This document shows positions 1-8,882 of a stretch of 64,000 nucleotides of DNA, one piece after another (position 1 is the stretch's first letter; the number at the start of each line of letters is the position of its first letter). The notes beneath the pieces are model-generated. The model searched no databases. It saw only the letters and a program-made list of their open reading frames with translations, and was not told where the DNA came from. The position numbers were made by a program, and so were the translations under genes. This DNA is from Marinihelvus sp963695135 (GTDB taxonomy: Bacteria; Pseudomonadota; Gammaproteobacteria; Xanthomonadales; SZUA-36), in contig CAVOGA010000002.1 in assembly GCA_963695135.1 (NCBI GenBank), positions 558,001 to 622,000 of the forward strand, written 5' to 3'.

Positions 1-112
1 GGTGCCCGCCCTGCACCGCGATGGTTTCGAACAGGCCGTCGCCGTAGGCCAGGCCGCGGTCGTCGGCGGGCACATGGCCAGCGATTTCACCGTTTACCAG
101 GCTGGAATACAT
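1..112 (-). CDS. pabC: 4-amino-4-deoxychorismate lyase PabC (N-terminal fragment)
   Basis: This is the first 37 codons of a PLP-dependent class IV aminotransferase-fold lyase that releases pyruvate from aminodeoxychorismate to give p-aminobenzoate for folate. The reading begins MYSSLVNGEIAG and contains DRGLAYGDGLFET, the characteristic N-terminal motif of PabC and related branched-chain aminotransferases. The ATG at 110-112 directly abuts the pabB stop codon, so the pair is translated together. The gene runs off the left edge of the window, so the catalytic lysine cannot be seen. D-amino acid transaminase and IlvE share this fold, but the adjacent pabB makes PabC by far the best reading. Confidence 0.85.
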   Translation of the reverse strand, partial: MYSSLVNGEIAGHVPADDRGLAYGDGLFETIAVQGGH

Positions 113-1492
113 TCAGGGCACCTCTACGCTGACCAGGCTGCTGCCGCCCAGGGCCGCCAGCAGTCCACGGGCCTTGTGGACCGTTTCTGCGACTTCCCTG
201 CTGGGCTCCGAGTCCGCCACGATGCCTGCCCCGGTCCGAAAGCTCAACTCGCTCCCTGCCAGCAGCATGCTGCGGATGAGGATATTGAGGTCCATCCTGC
301 CGCGCCGGTCAAGGTAGCCCATGGATCCGGTGTAAAAACCCCGGCCGCGGTGCTCCAGTTCGGCAATGATCTCCATGCAGCGAACCTTGGGACAACCGGT
401 GATGGTGCCGCCGGGAAACACCGCGCGGATTACATCCACCGGGGTCACCGCTTTACGCAGCCGGCCGCGGATGTTGGACACGATGTGATGCACGTGGGTG
501 TAGGACTCCAGGACCATCAACTCGTCCACCTCAACGCTGCCGGCCTCGCACACGCGGCCCAGGTCATTGCGCTCAAGGTCGATGAGCATGATGTGTTCCG
601 CCTGCTCCTTGGGATGAGCCAGCATCTCTTTGGCGAGGGCGGCGTCCTGTTCGGGAGTGCTGCCGCGCGGGTGGGTTCCGGCGATCGGGCGGGTTTGCAC
701 CTCCCTGCCCCGGACTTCCACCAGACGTTCCGGCGATGAGCTGAGCAGGGCCAGTTCATCGAGCAACATCAGGCCGCCAAAAGGCGCCGGGTTGGCGGTG
801 CGAAGACTGCGGTACAGGCGCAGCGGGTCCACCCGGGGCTCGAATCTACCGCGCCAGCCGCGGGACAGGTTGACCTGGAAAACGTCACCGGCCAGCAGGT
901 ACTCCTGGATGCGCCGGACCGCCGTCTCGAAGTCCGCCGCAGGTTCTGCGGACAGCTCGTCGAGAACGGTCAGCTGTGTGGTGCTGTCCCGGTCGATGTG
1001 AAACAGCTCGTCTTCCATGGCGGCCATGACTGCCTTGTTCTCCGCGACCAGCCAGCCGCGCGGCGAATCGCCATGTTCGATGATGACCGCGCCGTCGCAG
1101 CGATCCGCCAGGGCGATGGGCAAACCGTCGCCGGCCGCCGGCAGATCCAGCCTGGGTTCTATTTCGCCGGCCAGTTCGTAGCCCAGGTACAGGAACCAGC
1201 CACCCAGGAACGGCAACACTTCTCCGTCATCCGGCCGCCGCTCGCGCTGGTACCAGGCATCGAGCGCATCAAGAAAGCCGTTGCCGGGTAGCGATCCGGC
1301 GCCCGTGTACTCCAGGCCGTGGTCAGCGGTAAGGGTCAGCCGTTCGCCGGCCGAGCGCAGTAACAGGCTGTAACGGTCCAGGGGACCGCCGGCAGCGCTT
1401 TCAAGCAGAAAAGGAAAACGGCGTGGCAAGGCCCCGGCAATCGAAGTGAGGCACGGGGCTTCCCTCAGGGGAACGATGACAGGCGAGGTCAC
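113..1492 (-). CDS. pabB: aminodeoxychorismate synthase component I PabB
   Basis: This 459-residue chorismate-utilising enzyme converts chorismate and ammonia to 4-amino-4-deoxychorismate, the first committed step of p-aminobenzoate synthesis. The N-terminal third is the variable Anth_synt_I_N region and the C-terminal two thirds is the chorismate-binding domain. Visible family motifs are RPIAGTHPRG, LIDLERNDLGRV, FPGGTITGCPKVR and FRTGAGIVADS. Anthranilate synthase TrpE is the main alternative, but the downstream pabC and the position behind fabF (in E. coli pabC follows fabF) favour PabB. No pabA-type amidotransferase is seen in the window, so glutaminase activity must come from elsewhere. 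Confidence 0.9.
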   Translation of the reverse strand: MTSPVIVPLREAPCLTSIAGALPRRFPFLLESAAGGPLDRYSLLLRSAGERLTLTADHGLEYTGAGSLPGNGFLDALDAWYQRERRPDDGEVLPFLGGWFLYLGYELAGEIEPRLDLPAAGDGLPIALADRCDGAVIIEHGDSPRGWLVAENKAVMAAMEDELFHIDRDSTTQLTVLDELSAEPAADFETAVRRIQEYLLAGDVFQVNLSRGWRGRFEPRVDPLRLYRSLRTANPAPFGGLMLLDELALLSSSPERLVEVRGREVQTRPIAGTHPRGSTPEQDAALAKEMLAHPKEQAEHIMLIDLERNDLGRVCEAGSVEVDELMVLESYTHVHHIVSNIRGRLRKAVTPVDVIRAVFPGGTITGCPKVRCMEIIAELEHRGRGFYTGSMGYLDRRGRMDLNILIRSMLLAGSELSFRTGAGIVADSEPSREVAETVHKARGLLAALGGSSLVSVEVP

Positions 1493-1500
1493 CGCCCGGG

Positions 1501-2755
1501 TCAGTCGTCCAGGCGCTGCATGACCAGCGTGCCGTTCGTGCCTCCGAAGCCAAAGGAGTTGCTGACCGCAGCCTTGACCTTCGCCTTGCGCGCCTCGTTG
1601 GGCACAAAGTCCAGGTCACAGCCTTCGCTGGGCTCATGCAGGTTCGTGGTCGGGGGCAGAATGCCGTCGCGCAGGGCGAGCACCGTGAAAATGGCCTCGA
1701 CTCCGCCGGCGGCCCCCAGCAGGTGGCCGGTCATGGACTTGGTGCTGCTGACCGCCACCGTATCTGCTGCATGACCGAACACGGTATGCACCGCCCGGGC
1801 CTCCGCGAGGTCCCCGAGGGGCGTGGAGGTGCCGTGTGCATTGATGTAGTCAATATCTTCCGGGTTAAGCCGGGCGTCGCGCAGCGCGATGTCCATGCAG
1901 CGGGCAGCGCCCTCGCCGTCCGGTGGTGGCGCGGTCATATGGTGCGCATCGGCGCTCATGCCAAAGCCGGTGACTTCCGCCAGGATATTGGCGCCGCGCG
2001 CCCTGGCGTGTTCCAGTTCTTCCAGCACCACGACGCCGGCGCCGTTGGACAACACGAAGCCGTCGCGCTCCACGTCCCAGGGACGGCTGGCAGCGGTCGG
2101 GTCATCATTGCGCGTCGACATGGCCTTGGCGGCGCCGAAACCGGCAATCGCGGTCGGGGTCGTGGCGTATTCCGCCCCGCCGGCCACCATCATGTCGGCT
2201 TCACCGTACTGGATCATGCGCATGGCGGAGCCAATGTTGTGGGTCGCGCTGGTGCAGGCGGTCACGATGGCGATATTCGGCCCGCGCAGCCCGTACTGAA
2301 TGGACAGGTATCCACCGATCATGTTGACGATTGCACCGGGAATAAAGAAGGGGCTTACCCGTCGTGGTCCGCCGCGAAGATAGGTTTCCGTGGTGTTCTC
2401 GATGGTGGCAATACCACCGATGCCCGCGCCGATGGCGCAGCCGATGCGGTCACGGTTCAGACCGTGCTGGCCTTCGGCGTCGATGCCCGCATCCGCCAGC
2501 GCCTGCATGGACGCCGCCATGCCGTAGTGGACGAACTTGTCGAACTTGCGTGGCTTCCTTGCGGGACATGATCGTCTCCACGTCGAAGTCACGGATTTCT
2601 CCGGCAATCCGGGTGTTCATAGCGGAGGCATCGAACTCGGTGATTTCCCCGATACCGCTGCGGCCCTCGCAAATGGCGTTCCAGGCATCTTTCACGGTGT
2701 TGCCCACCGGTGAAATAATGCCCATCCCGGTTACTACTACGCGGCGTTTGGACAC
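1501..2755 (-). CDS. fabF: beta-ketoacyl-ACP synthase II FabF (one frameshift)
   Basis: This condensing enzyme extends acyl-ACP with malonyl-ACP. The protein starts MSKRRVVVTGMGIISPVGNTV at 2755 and runs in that frame to SRKEA, then continues as RKFDKFVHYGMAASMQAL in another frame. One extra base at about 2551 (an additional A on the coding strand) explains the break. After removing it the protein is about 417 residues, normal for FabF. The nucleophile lies in TACTSATHN, and the catalytic histidines in NAHGTSTPLGD and STKSMTGHLLGAAGG. It sits in the usual place after acpP. I treat the indel as a sequencing error because every motif is intact on both sides of it. Confidence 0.93.
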
Positions 2756-2787
2756 GGACTCAACCTCGCTGTCAGTCAGTCTTCATA

Positions 2788-2847
2788 CCCGGAAGCGGCT
2801 TCCGGGACCGGTTGAAAATGCACAACGGCCGGCGTAGCGCCGGCCGT
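2788..2847 (-). promoter_or_regulatory. two perfect hairpins between acpP and fabF
   Basis: Two perfect inverted repeats lie in the 152-bp acpP-fabF gap. One spans 2825-2847 (arms ACGGCCGGCG/CGCCGGCCGT, 3-nt loop) and one 2788-2806 (arms CCCGGAAG/CTTCCGGG, 3-nt loop). Neither has a proper U-tract on the minus strand, although a short TTTT follows the first. They may terminate or stabilise the abundant acpP transcript so that less mRNA reaches fabF. That role is inferred from position only. Confidence 0.5.
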
Positions 2848-2907
2848 GGCCTTCCACTCCTGTTAAACCCGACCGGACTTTCGACCCGCTATGGAGCGTG
2901 GGATCGA

Positions 2908-3144
2908 TCAGTCCAGGTTAGAGGTGATGTAATCGATGGCCTGCTGGACGCTGGTGATCTTTTCAGCTTCCTCGTCAGGAATTTCGCATTCGAATTCCTC
3001 TTCCAGGGCCATGACCAGCTCTACCGTGTCGAGAGAGTCAGCACCCAGGTCGTCCACGAAGGAGGCGGTGGCGGTGACTTCGTCTTCTTTGACGCCGAGT
3101 TGTTCGACGACGATCTTGCGTACGCGATCTTCGATACTGCTCAT
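2908..3144 (-). CDS. acpP: acyl carrier protein AcpP
   Basis: This 78-residue acidic protein carries growing acyl chains on a 4'-phosphopantetheine arm during fatty-acid synthesis. The attachment site is Ser37 in the canonical DLGADSLDTVELVMALEEEF segment, and length and charge match the family closely. It lies between fabG and fabF, the standard order in Gammaproteobacteria. Two hairpins downstream may separate its high expression from that of fabF. Identification is certain. Confidence 0.98.
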   Translation of the reverse strand: MSSIEDRVRKIVVEQLGVKEDEVTATASFVDDLGADSLDTVELVMALEEEFECEIPDEEAEKITSVQQAIDYITSNLD

Positions 3145-3275
3145 GATTTTTATGATTCCTTCAATCAGGGGGAAGTGGGGCGCAATTTTAGAGAATGTGC
3201 GGCCCTGCTTCCAGTTTCAGACTATGCGCCGGGGTATGGTGGCCGCTGCGCAGTCGGGGTGGGTTATGCCGGGAC

Positions 3276-4025
3276 TCAGGGCATGTACATGCCGCCGTTG
3301 ACGTGCAGCGTTTGCCCGGTCAGGTAGCGGCCGGCGTCTGATGCAAGAAATGCGACGCTTTCCGCGATGTCCTCAGGGCTGCCGAGGCAGGCCATCGGAA
3401 TGTCTTTCATCAGCGCCTCGCGCTGATCCTCACTCAGCTCCCGGGTCATATCGGTATCGATAAAGCCGGGCGCCACCACGTTGACCGTGATGTTGCGTGA
3501 CGCGACTTCGCGCGCCATGGATTTGCTGAAGCCGACCATGCCGGCCTTCGCCGCCGCGTAATTGGCCTGGCCCGGATTACCGGTGGCGCCAACCACGGAG
3601 GCGATGTTGATTACCCGGCCGAAGCGCGCTTTCATCATGCCGCGCAGGCAGGCCTTGCTGAGGCGGAAGACCGAGCGCAGGTTGGTGTCCATCACCGCGT
3701 CCCAGTCGTCATCTTTCATCCGCATCAGGAGCTGGTCGCGCGTAATGCCCGCATTGTTGACCAGGATGACCGGTGCGCCTGCAGTCTCAGTAATGTCCTT
3801 GACCAGGGCCTCTGCAGCGCCTTCCTCGTTCACGTTCAGCACCAGCCCGCCGTGGCCCTCGCCGAAGGCGGCGAGCCGCGCCGCGATCGCCTCTGCGCCT
3901 GCCGGGGATGTGGCGGTTCCAAAGACCCGCGCGCCCCGGGCGGCCAGTGTGTCGGCGATGGCAGCGCCAATGCCCCGGCTGGCGCCGGTAACCAGCGCGA
4001 CCTTTCCATCAAATTCCTGGCTCAT
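3276..4025 (-). CDS. fabG: 3-oxoacyl-ACP reductase FabG
   Basis: This 249-residue short-chain dehydrogenase reduces 3-ketoacyl-ACP with NADPH. The cofactor motif GASRGIG is at residues 14-20, the structural NNAG follows at about 90, and the catalytic triad is Ser143, Tyr156 and Lys160 (QANYAAAKAG). It ends HVNGGMYMP, typical of FabG. The start ATG overlaps the fabD stop, indicating translational coupling. Its place between fabD and acpP removes doubt about which of the many SDRs it is. Confidence 0.97.
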   Translation of the reverse strand: MSQEFDGKVALVTGASRGIGAAIADTLAARGARVFGTATSPAGAEAIAARLAAFGEGHGGLVLNVNEEGAAEALVKDITETAGAPVILVNNAGITRDQLLMRMKDDDWDAVMDTNLRSVFRLSKACLRGMMKARFGRVINIASVVGATGNPGQANYAAAKAGMVGFSKSMAREVASRNITVNVVAPGFIDTDMTRELSEDQREALMKDIPMACLGSPEDIAESVAFLASDAGRYLTGQTLHVNGGMYMP

Positions 4026-4967
4026 GCAGCCAACTCCTCTTTAAGTTGTTCCAGGGCGGGTGTGTCGGTGAGTGCATCCACCGGCAGGTGGCGCTCGATA
4101 CGCCGGTTAAGCCCAGCGAGCACCTTGCCGGGCCCGCACTCGACAAAGCGCTCCGTTCCCTTTGCGGTCAGGGCCTGGATTGTCGGGGTCCAGCGCACCG
4201 GTTGCCACAGCTGGCGGGCGAGCGTGTCGCGGATCAGTTCCGGGTCGTCATGGGCCTGGACATCGGCATTATGAATCACGGGAATGGCAGGTTTGCGGAC
4301 GTCAATGGCATTCAGGGCCTGATGGAGTTCCCCGGCCGCATCCCGCATCAGCATGCAGTGCGAGGGTACGCTGACCGGCAGCGGCAGGGCGCGCCGTGCG
4401 CCGGTGTCCAGGGCCAGCTCGCTGACCCGCTCAACGGCCTTGCGGTGCCCCGCGATAACAACCTGTCCCGGCGCGTTGTAGTTGGCGCAGCTGACGACCT
4501 CGTCCCCGGTTACTTCAAGGCACAATTTCTCCAGCGCTTCGTCTTCCATGCCGATAATGGCCGCCATGGCGCCCTCGCCTTCCGGGACCGCGGCCTGCAT
4601 CAGTTCCCCGCGGCGCCGGACCAGCTGCATCGCATCAACAAAATTGATGGATTCTGCAGCCACCAGCGCGCTGTATTCGCCGAGGCTGTGACCGGCAAGA
4701 TGATCACGGCATGGGCTCCATCCATGGCCTGCCAGGCGCGCCAGGTGGCGATGCCGGCGGCCAGCATGGCCGGTTGCGTGTTCTCCGTGCGGTTCAGCGC
4801 CTCTGCCGGGCCTTGCTGGCACAGGGCCCAGAGGTCCAGGCCAATGGCCTCGGAGGCCTCGGTGAAGGTGTCGACAACCACGGCTGATCGTTCGCCAGGC
4901 CCGCCATCATGCCGAGGGACTGGGAGCCCTGGCCGGGGAACAGGAACGCGGTCTTGATGGTCTGCAT
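4022..4967 (-). CDS. fabD: malonyl-CoA:ACP transacylase FabD (two frameshifts)
   Basis: FabD moves malonate from CoA to ACP. The protein begins MQTIKTAFLFPGQGSQSLGMM at 4967 and passes through three frames. The first break is at about 4883 (after LANDQP, continuing VVVDTFTEASEAIGLDLW) and the second at about 4704 (after AMDGAHAVI, continuing LAGHSLGEYSALVAA). Both look like one missing base. The joined product is about 315 residues with the oxyanion motif GQGSQ, the nucleophile motif GHSLGE and the catalytic histidine in PVSVPSHCML, close to the usual 309-320. FabD is normally essential and single copy, so sequencing error is far more likely than a pseudogene. Confidence 0.92.
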
Positions 4968-4977
4968 CGACTCGTCC

Positions 4978-5949
4978 TCAGTACCTGACCAGGGCCGAGC
5001 CCCAGGTAAAGCCGCCGCCAAAGGCTTCCATCAGCACCAATTCGCCGCGTTTCAGCTTGCCGGAGCGAACCGCCTCGTCCAGGGCGAGCGGCACGGAAGC
5101 CGCCGAGGTGTTGCCGTGCCGTTCCACGGTGAGGATCACGTGGTCCATGTCCATGTCCAGCTTGCGTGCGGTGGCGGAAATAATCCGCAGGTTGGCCTGG
5201 TGGGGAATCAGCCAGTCCAGGTCCGATTTGTCGAGCTGGTTGGCTTCGAGCGTTTCATCCACGATGCGGCCCAGGGTGCGGACCGCCACCTTGAACACCT
5301 CGTTGCCTTTCATCTCGATGGTGACCCCGCCGGTCGGGTGGTCCAGGTCGAAACCGGTAGACACGCCGGCGCGGGTTCTCAGCAAATCAATGTATTCGCC
5401 GTTCGAATGGATGTGGGTTGAGATAATGCCGGGTTCCTCGGCGGCCTCGAGGACCACCGCACCGGCCCCGTCCCCGAACAATACGCAGGAGCTGCGGTCG
5501 GTCCAGTCAACGATCCGGGACAGGCATTCGGCGCCGATCACCAGGGCGCGCTTCGCATCACCCACCCGGATCCACTTGTCGGCGATGCTCAGCGCATACA
5601 GAAATCCGGTGCAGGCCGCGTTGACATCCATCGCGCCAACGTCGCGCAGCCCCAGCCGCTGCTGCAGCAGCACGGCGGTGCTCGGGAACACCAGGTCCGG
5701 CGTGGTGGTTCCCAGGATCAGGAAGTCAATGTCCCCGGGTCCAACGCCCGCAGCGTCCATGGCCCGGCGGGCTGCCTCGAAAGCAAGGTCGCTGGTGGTC
5801 TGGTCTTCCGCGGCGATATGACGCTGGCGGATACCGGTCCGCTCCACGATCCACTGGTCCGTGGTATCGACCATGGTTTCCAGTTCGGCGTTGGTCAGTA
5901 TGCGCTCAGGCAAATAGCTGCCCGTGCCCGCGATGCGGGAATAGATCAT
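4978..5949 (-). CDS. fabH: beta-ketoacyl-ACP synthase III FabH
   Basis: This 323-residue enzyme starts fatty-acid synthesis by condensing an acyl-CoA with malonyl-ACP. The nucleophile Cys113 is in DVNAACTGFLYALS, the catalytic His is in LIPHQANLRI and the Asn in ERHGNTSAASVPLAL. The ORF is intact and of normal length. The start ATG overlaps the plsX stop (ATGA), so the two are probably coupled, as in many Gammaproteobacteria. Confidence 0.97.
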   Translation of the reverse strand: MIYSRIAGTGSYLPERILTNAELETMVDTTDQWIVERTGIRQRHIAAEDQTTSDLAFEAARRAMDAAGVGPGDIDFLILGTTTPDLVFPSTAVLLQQRLGLRDVGAMDVNAACTGFLYALSIADKWIRVGDAKRALVIGAECLSRIVDWTDRSSCVLFGDGAGAVVLEAAEEPGIISTHIHSNGEYIDLLRTRAGVSTGFDLDHPTGGVTIEMKGNEVFKVAVRTLGRIVDETLEANQLDKSDLDWLIPHQANLRIISATARKLDMDMDHVILTVERHGNTSAASVPLALDEAVRSGKLKRGELVLMEAFGGGFTWGSALVRY

Positions 5950-7016
5950 GTCAGGTCCTCTGCTCCGTGTTCCCGGATGGTTTTCGCTATCTTCTGGGGA
6001 ACGTGTCTTTCCACCTCCCGGGCCGCCTCGAGAATCGCGTAGGTCGTCGCCTTGACGTCGGATCGACCGTGACTCTTGACCACGACCCCGTTCAGCCCGA
6101 GCAGCGGTGCACCATTATGCTTGTCCGGGTCCAGCCGTGCCAGCATCCGGCGCAGTGCCGGACGCGCCAGCCAGGCGCCGATCCTGGACCGGGTGTCGGA
6201 GGTGAGCGCCTGGCGGAACTCGGTGAAGAGCATATCCGCCAGGCCTTCGCTGGCCTTCAGAATCAGGTTGCCCGCAAAGCCGTCGCACACCGCCAGTTGC
6301 ACCTTGCCGGAAAAAATATCGTGCCCCTCGATAAAGCCCTGGTAGTTGAGGTCCGAATCCCTGAGCATGTCGTGCGCCTCGCGCAAAACGTCGAGGCCCT
6401 TGCTGTCCTCGTGGCCGACATTGAGCAATCCGATGGTCGGCTGTTTACCGGCACCATCATGGCGTGCCCGAACCACTGCGCCCATCAGCGCGAACTGGAA
6501 CAGGTTACGGGCGTCAACATTCAGGTTGGCGCCAAGATCCAGCATGCCGACCAGCCCGCCGGAGGTCGGAAAGCTTGACATCAGGGCCGGCCGCTTGATG
6601 CCGGGAAGACGGCCGATGATCTTGATTCCCAGGGTCATGAGCGCCACCGTGTTGCCGGCGCTGACGCAGGCCTGGGCGCGACCATCAGCCACCCGCTCCA
6701 GGGCGGTCCAGAGGCTGGTTCCCTTGCCGGACCGCAGGGCCGCGCGGGCCGTAGCGTCAGAGGAAATCACCGCCTCCGTGTGCACGATGTCGAGGCGCTC
6801 GCGCAAGCGCGGCGTGGCTCTTCCCAGCAGCGCTTCGATAGCCGGTTTGTCGCCGACCAGGCTGAGCTGCAGCTGTGGGTCACGGGCCAGCGCCGCCAGC
6901 GCCGCCGGCACCACCACGGCCGGACCGTGGTCGCCACCCATGGCATCCAGGGCCAGGCAGGCTGGCGTTGCGCTGCGTTCCCGCGTCTTTCCAGGCATGT
7001 CGGTTTCTGTATTCAA
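5946..7016 (-). CDS. plsX: phosphate acyltransferase PlsX
   Basis: PlsX converts acyl-ACP to acyl-phosphate, the acyl donor for PlsY in phospholipid synthesis. The 356-residue protein has the N-terminal LALDAMGGDHGP motif and the internal segments SAGNTVALMTL and VCDGFAGNLILKASEG that define the family. It lies between rpmF and fabH as expected. A terminator sits between rpmF and plsX, so plsX-fab expression probably depends on read-through or an internal promoter within 7017-7104. The start at 7016 gives a 17-residue polar lead before the conserved LALDAMGG. A start inside that lead cannot be excluded. Confidence 0.95.
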   Translation of the reverse strand: MNTETDMPGKTRERSATPACLALDAMGGDHGPAVVVPAALAALARDPQLQLSLVGDKPAIEALLGRATPRLRERLDIVHTEAVISSDATARAALRSGKGTSLWTALERVADGRAQACVSAGNTVALMTLGIKIIGRLPGIKRPALMSSFPTSGGLVGMLDLGANLNVDARNLFQFALMGAVVRARHDGAGKQPTIGLLNVGHEDSKGLDVLREAHDMLRDSDLNYQGFIEGHDIFSGKVQLAVCDGFAGNLILKASEGLADMLFTEFRQALTSDTRSRIGAWLARPALRRMLARLDPDKHNGAPLLGLNGVVVKSHGRSDVKATTYAILEAAREVERHVPQKIAKTIREHGAEDLT

Positions 7017-7104
7017 GGCGTTGCGCTTCCCTGGTTGAATGCGCCGGATCGCAATGAAGTGGCGGCCGAACAGTGCCGCCCCGATGACAAAGTTTTAAAC
7101 CCAA

Positions 7105-7135
7105 ACAAAAAACTGCCGGCAGGGAAGCCGGCAGT
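7105..7135 (-). terminator. rho-independent terminator after rpmF
   Basis: On the minus strand the sequence reads as a 9-bp perfect stem (ACTGCCGGC/GCCGGCAGT) with a 6-nt loop, followed directly by a run of T (complement of the A-run at 7107-7112). It sits 42 bases beyond the rpmF stop and before plsX, so it should end or attenuate the yceD-rpmF transcript inside the otherwise continuous cluster. Confidence 0.85.
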
Positions 7136-7177
7136 CCTTGAACGTCGTCGCGGACCGGTGACTGGCCCGCCTACGCG

Positions 7178-7375
7178 TTAAATGTCGTCGTCAAAGTCAA
7201 CAACCGGGGTATCAATCACCTTGCGACCGCGGTAGTAGCCTTCCGGGCTCACGTGGTGACGCAGATGCGTTTCACCGGTGGTCGAGTCCGTGGACAGGGT
7301 CGGCGCCTTGAGGGCGTCGTGGGCACGGCGCATGCCGCGCTTCGAGGGGGTCTTGCGACTCTTTTGAACAGCCAT
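7178..7375 (-). CDS. rpmF: 50S ribosomal protein L32
   Basis: This 65-residue basic protein begins MAVQKSRKTPSKRGMRRAHD, the highly conserved L32 N-terminus, and contains HHVSPEGYYRGRKV. It is the form without the zinc cysteines, as in E. coli. It follows yceD and precedes plsX, the conserved gammaproteobacterial arrangement, and has its own downstream terminator. Confidence 0.97.
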   Translation of the reverse strand: MAVQKSRKTPSKRGMRRAHDALKAPTLSTDSTTGETHLRHHVSPEGYYRGRKVIDTPVVDFDDDI

Positions 7376-7443
7376 GGTTCAACTCCAATCAATCAAAAAA
7401 TAAACTCAACAACAGGCGCGATGCGTTAACAACCGCACTGCAC

Positions 7444-8037
7444 TCAACGTTTTTTATCCAACTCTTCGCGCAGTGTTGCGAAGGGGTTGGGCTTCGAGGC
7501 GCCGGTATCAATTTCGATATCGTCACCGGTGCTAAACACCACCGCATCATGCCCGGGTTTGCGTGGCACTTGCGGCAGGGCCAGCAGCAATTCGTCTTCC
7601 ACCAGCGACTGAATTGCCAGTCTGCCGTTGTCGGTCAGCACCGGATCGTAGTCATCCGGCAGCATTTTAATTTCCGACTCGTCATCGATTACACCAAGCC
7701 GGCTCTCTCGATGCAGGGCCTGGCGGTACGGTTCCAGGCTGGCCTGGCACAGCAACACAACCTGAGCATCAACCGCCAGGTCGATGACGGCCCGACGTTC
7801 CTCGTCCAACGCGAAACGGGCGGTGAAGCGCACTTCGTCGTCGCTGCGGATGCCCAGGTCGCCCAAGTCGCCCTGGTCGCCAGTCGTTTCACCGCCGACG
7901 TGTTCACCCGGCTCAGCGCCATCTGCCAGCAGCGCGGCAAGCCGGTCAAAACGCTGCAGGGGAATCGTGCCCTGGAACGTCCTGCGCCCTTCTGCCGCTG
8001 CCCAGGGATTGATCCAGTCTGGAAAATCCCGTGCCAT
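7444..8037 (-). CDS. yceD: YceD family protein (DUF177), 23S rRNA accumulation protein
   Basis: This protein of about 197 residues belongs to the DUF177/YceD family, almost always encoded upstream of rpmF and needed for normal 23S rRNA levels in E. coli and plants. I place the start at the ATG at 8037 (MARDFPDWINPW). The frame is open further upstream, but that extension is low-complexity and covers a tandem repeat in the divergent maf promoter region. The conserved core includes the acidic MLPDDYDPV and the segment LVEDELLLALPQVPRKPGHD. The cysteine pair found in some homologues is absent; a single Cys is seen in VVLLCQASLEPY. Confidence 0.88.
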   Translation of the reverse strand: MARDFPDWINPWAAAEGRRTFQGTIPLQRFDRLAALLADGAEPGEHVGGETTGDQGDLGDLGIRSDDEVRFTARFALDEERRAVIDLAVDAQVVLLCQASLEPYRQALHRESRLGVIDDESEIKMLPDDYDPVLTDNGRLAIQSLVEDELLLALPQVPRKPGHDAVVFSTGDDIEIDTGASKPNPFATLREELDKKR

Positions 8038-8053
8038 GTCCCCACCTGCTAAT

Positions 8054-8101
8054 GAACGCCCAAAGGAACACCCGAACGAACATCCAAATGAACACCCATC
8101 G
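8054..8101. repeat. four tandem copies of a degenerate 12-bp repeat
   Basis: Four consecutive 12-mers of the form GAACRYCCRAAN lie between the divergent yceD and maf starts: 8054-8065, 8066-8077, 8078-8089 and 8090-8101. Each begins GAAC. They are not exact copies. The multiple-of-three unit keeps the yceD frame open upstream, which creates a spurious N-terminal extension. Confidence 0.7.
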
Positions 8102-8174
8102 GGCTGACCCTGAAACACTCTTGCCGCAACCGCCCCGAAAGCGATCGACGCAAACGACCAAGTATAAACCATAA

Positions 8175-8771
8175 ATGAATGAAGAGCCACGCAATTCCGC
8201 CCTGATTCTCGCTTCCGGCAGCGCAGCCCGGCGCGAACTGCTGGCGCGGCTGCGGCTGCCATTCGAGGTGATCCCCGCTGATATTGACGAGAGCCCGGCA
8301 GAGGGCGAGTCGCCGGCTGCCCTCGTCGAGCGTCTCGCGCGGGGCAAAGCGGCAGCGGTTGCCGCGCTTCACCCGGGCGCCGCGGTCATCGGATCCGACC
8401 AGGTCGCCGTGTTCGATGGCATCGCGACCAGCAAACCGGGCAGCGTGGAGCGGGCACGGGCTGACCTGGAACGCTTCAGTGGGCAGGAGGTAACGTTCCT
8501 GACCGGGGTCAGCGTACAGCGCAAGGCCAGCGGATCAGATCACTGGTTTATGGACCGCACGGTGGTGAGGTTTCGCGATCTTGGCAGCGACGAGATAGCC
8601 CGCTACGTCGCCGCAGACGACCCACTGGCCTGCGCCGGAGCGTTTAAAATTGAGTCACTGGGACCTGCCCTGTTCCGCGAGGTGCGCTCCACAGATCCCA
8701 CAAGTCTGCCGGGTTTGCCGCTGATCGGGCTGTGTCGCTGCCTGCGCGCCATGGGGTTCGAGCTGCCGTAG
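8175..8771 (+). CDS. Maf/YceF-like nucleotide pyrophosphatase
   Basis: This 198-residue Maf-family house-cleaning enzyme hydrolyses non-canonical or modified nucleoside triphosphates. The family signature is seen in LILASGSAARRELLARL near the N-terminus, IGSDQVAVFDG in the middle and FKIESLGPALFREVRSTDPTSLPGLPL near the end. The position next to the yceD-rpmF-plsX cluster, and the DQVA rather than DTVV form of the catalytic motif, match E. coli YceF (7-methyl-GTP preference) more than YhdE. It is transcribed away from yceD from a 137-bp shared region that holds the 12-bp repeats. Confidence 0.88.
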   Translation: MNEEPRNSALILASGSAARRELLARLRLPFEVIPADIDESPAEGESPAALVERLARGKAAAVAALHPGAAVIGSDQVAVFDGIATSKPGSVERARADLERFSGQEVTFLTGVSVQRKASGSDHWFMDRTVVRFRDLGSDEIARYVAADDPLACAGAFKIESLGPALFREVRSTDPTSLPGLPLIGLCRCLRAMGFELP

Positions 8772-8784
8772 GCGGCGCTGGGGT

Positions 8785-8814
8785 CTGGCACCGGCCGAAA
8801 CGCCCCCTTATAAT
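8785..8814 (+). promoter_or_regulatory. probable sigma70 promoter of fadJ-fadI
   Basis: A perfect -10 hexamer TATAAT at 8809-8814 is preceded at 18-bp spacing by CTGGCA (8785-8790, four of six matches to the -35 consensus). It lies in the maf-fadJ gap, about 70 bp upstream of the fadJ start. Transcription has not been shown. Confidence 0.5.
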
Positions 8815-8882
8815 GGAGCACAATACTGTGCCGTATGGTCATGAACGCCGGTCCCCTGGTCCGGCCTGAACGGAGACGCTCC

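Noticed and set aside
8038..8262. Longer N-terminus of YceD containing a CSFGCSFG repeat
   Set aside because: The repeat is translation of the 12-bp tandem array in the divergent promoter region. The ATG at 8037 starts at the conserved part of the protein.
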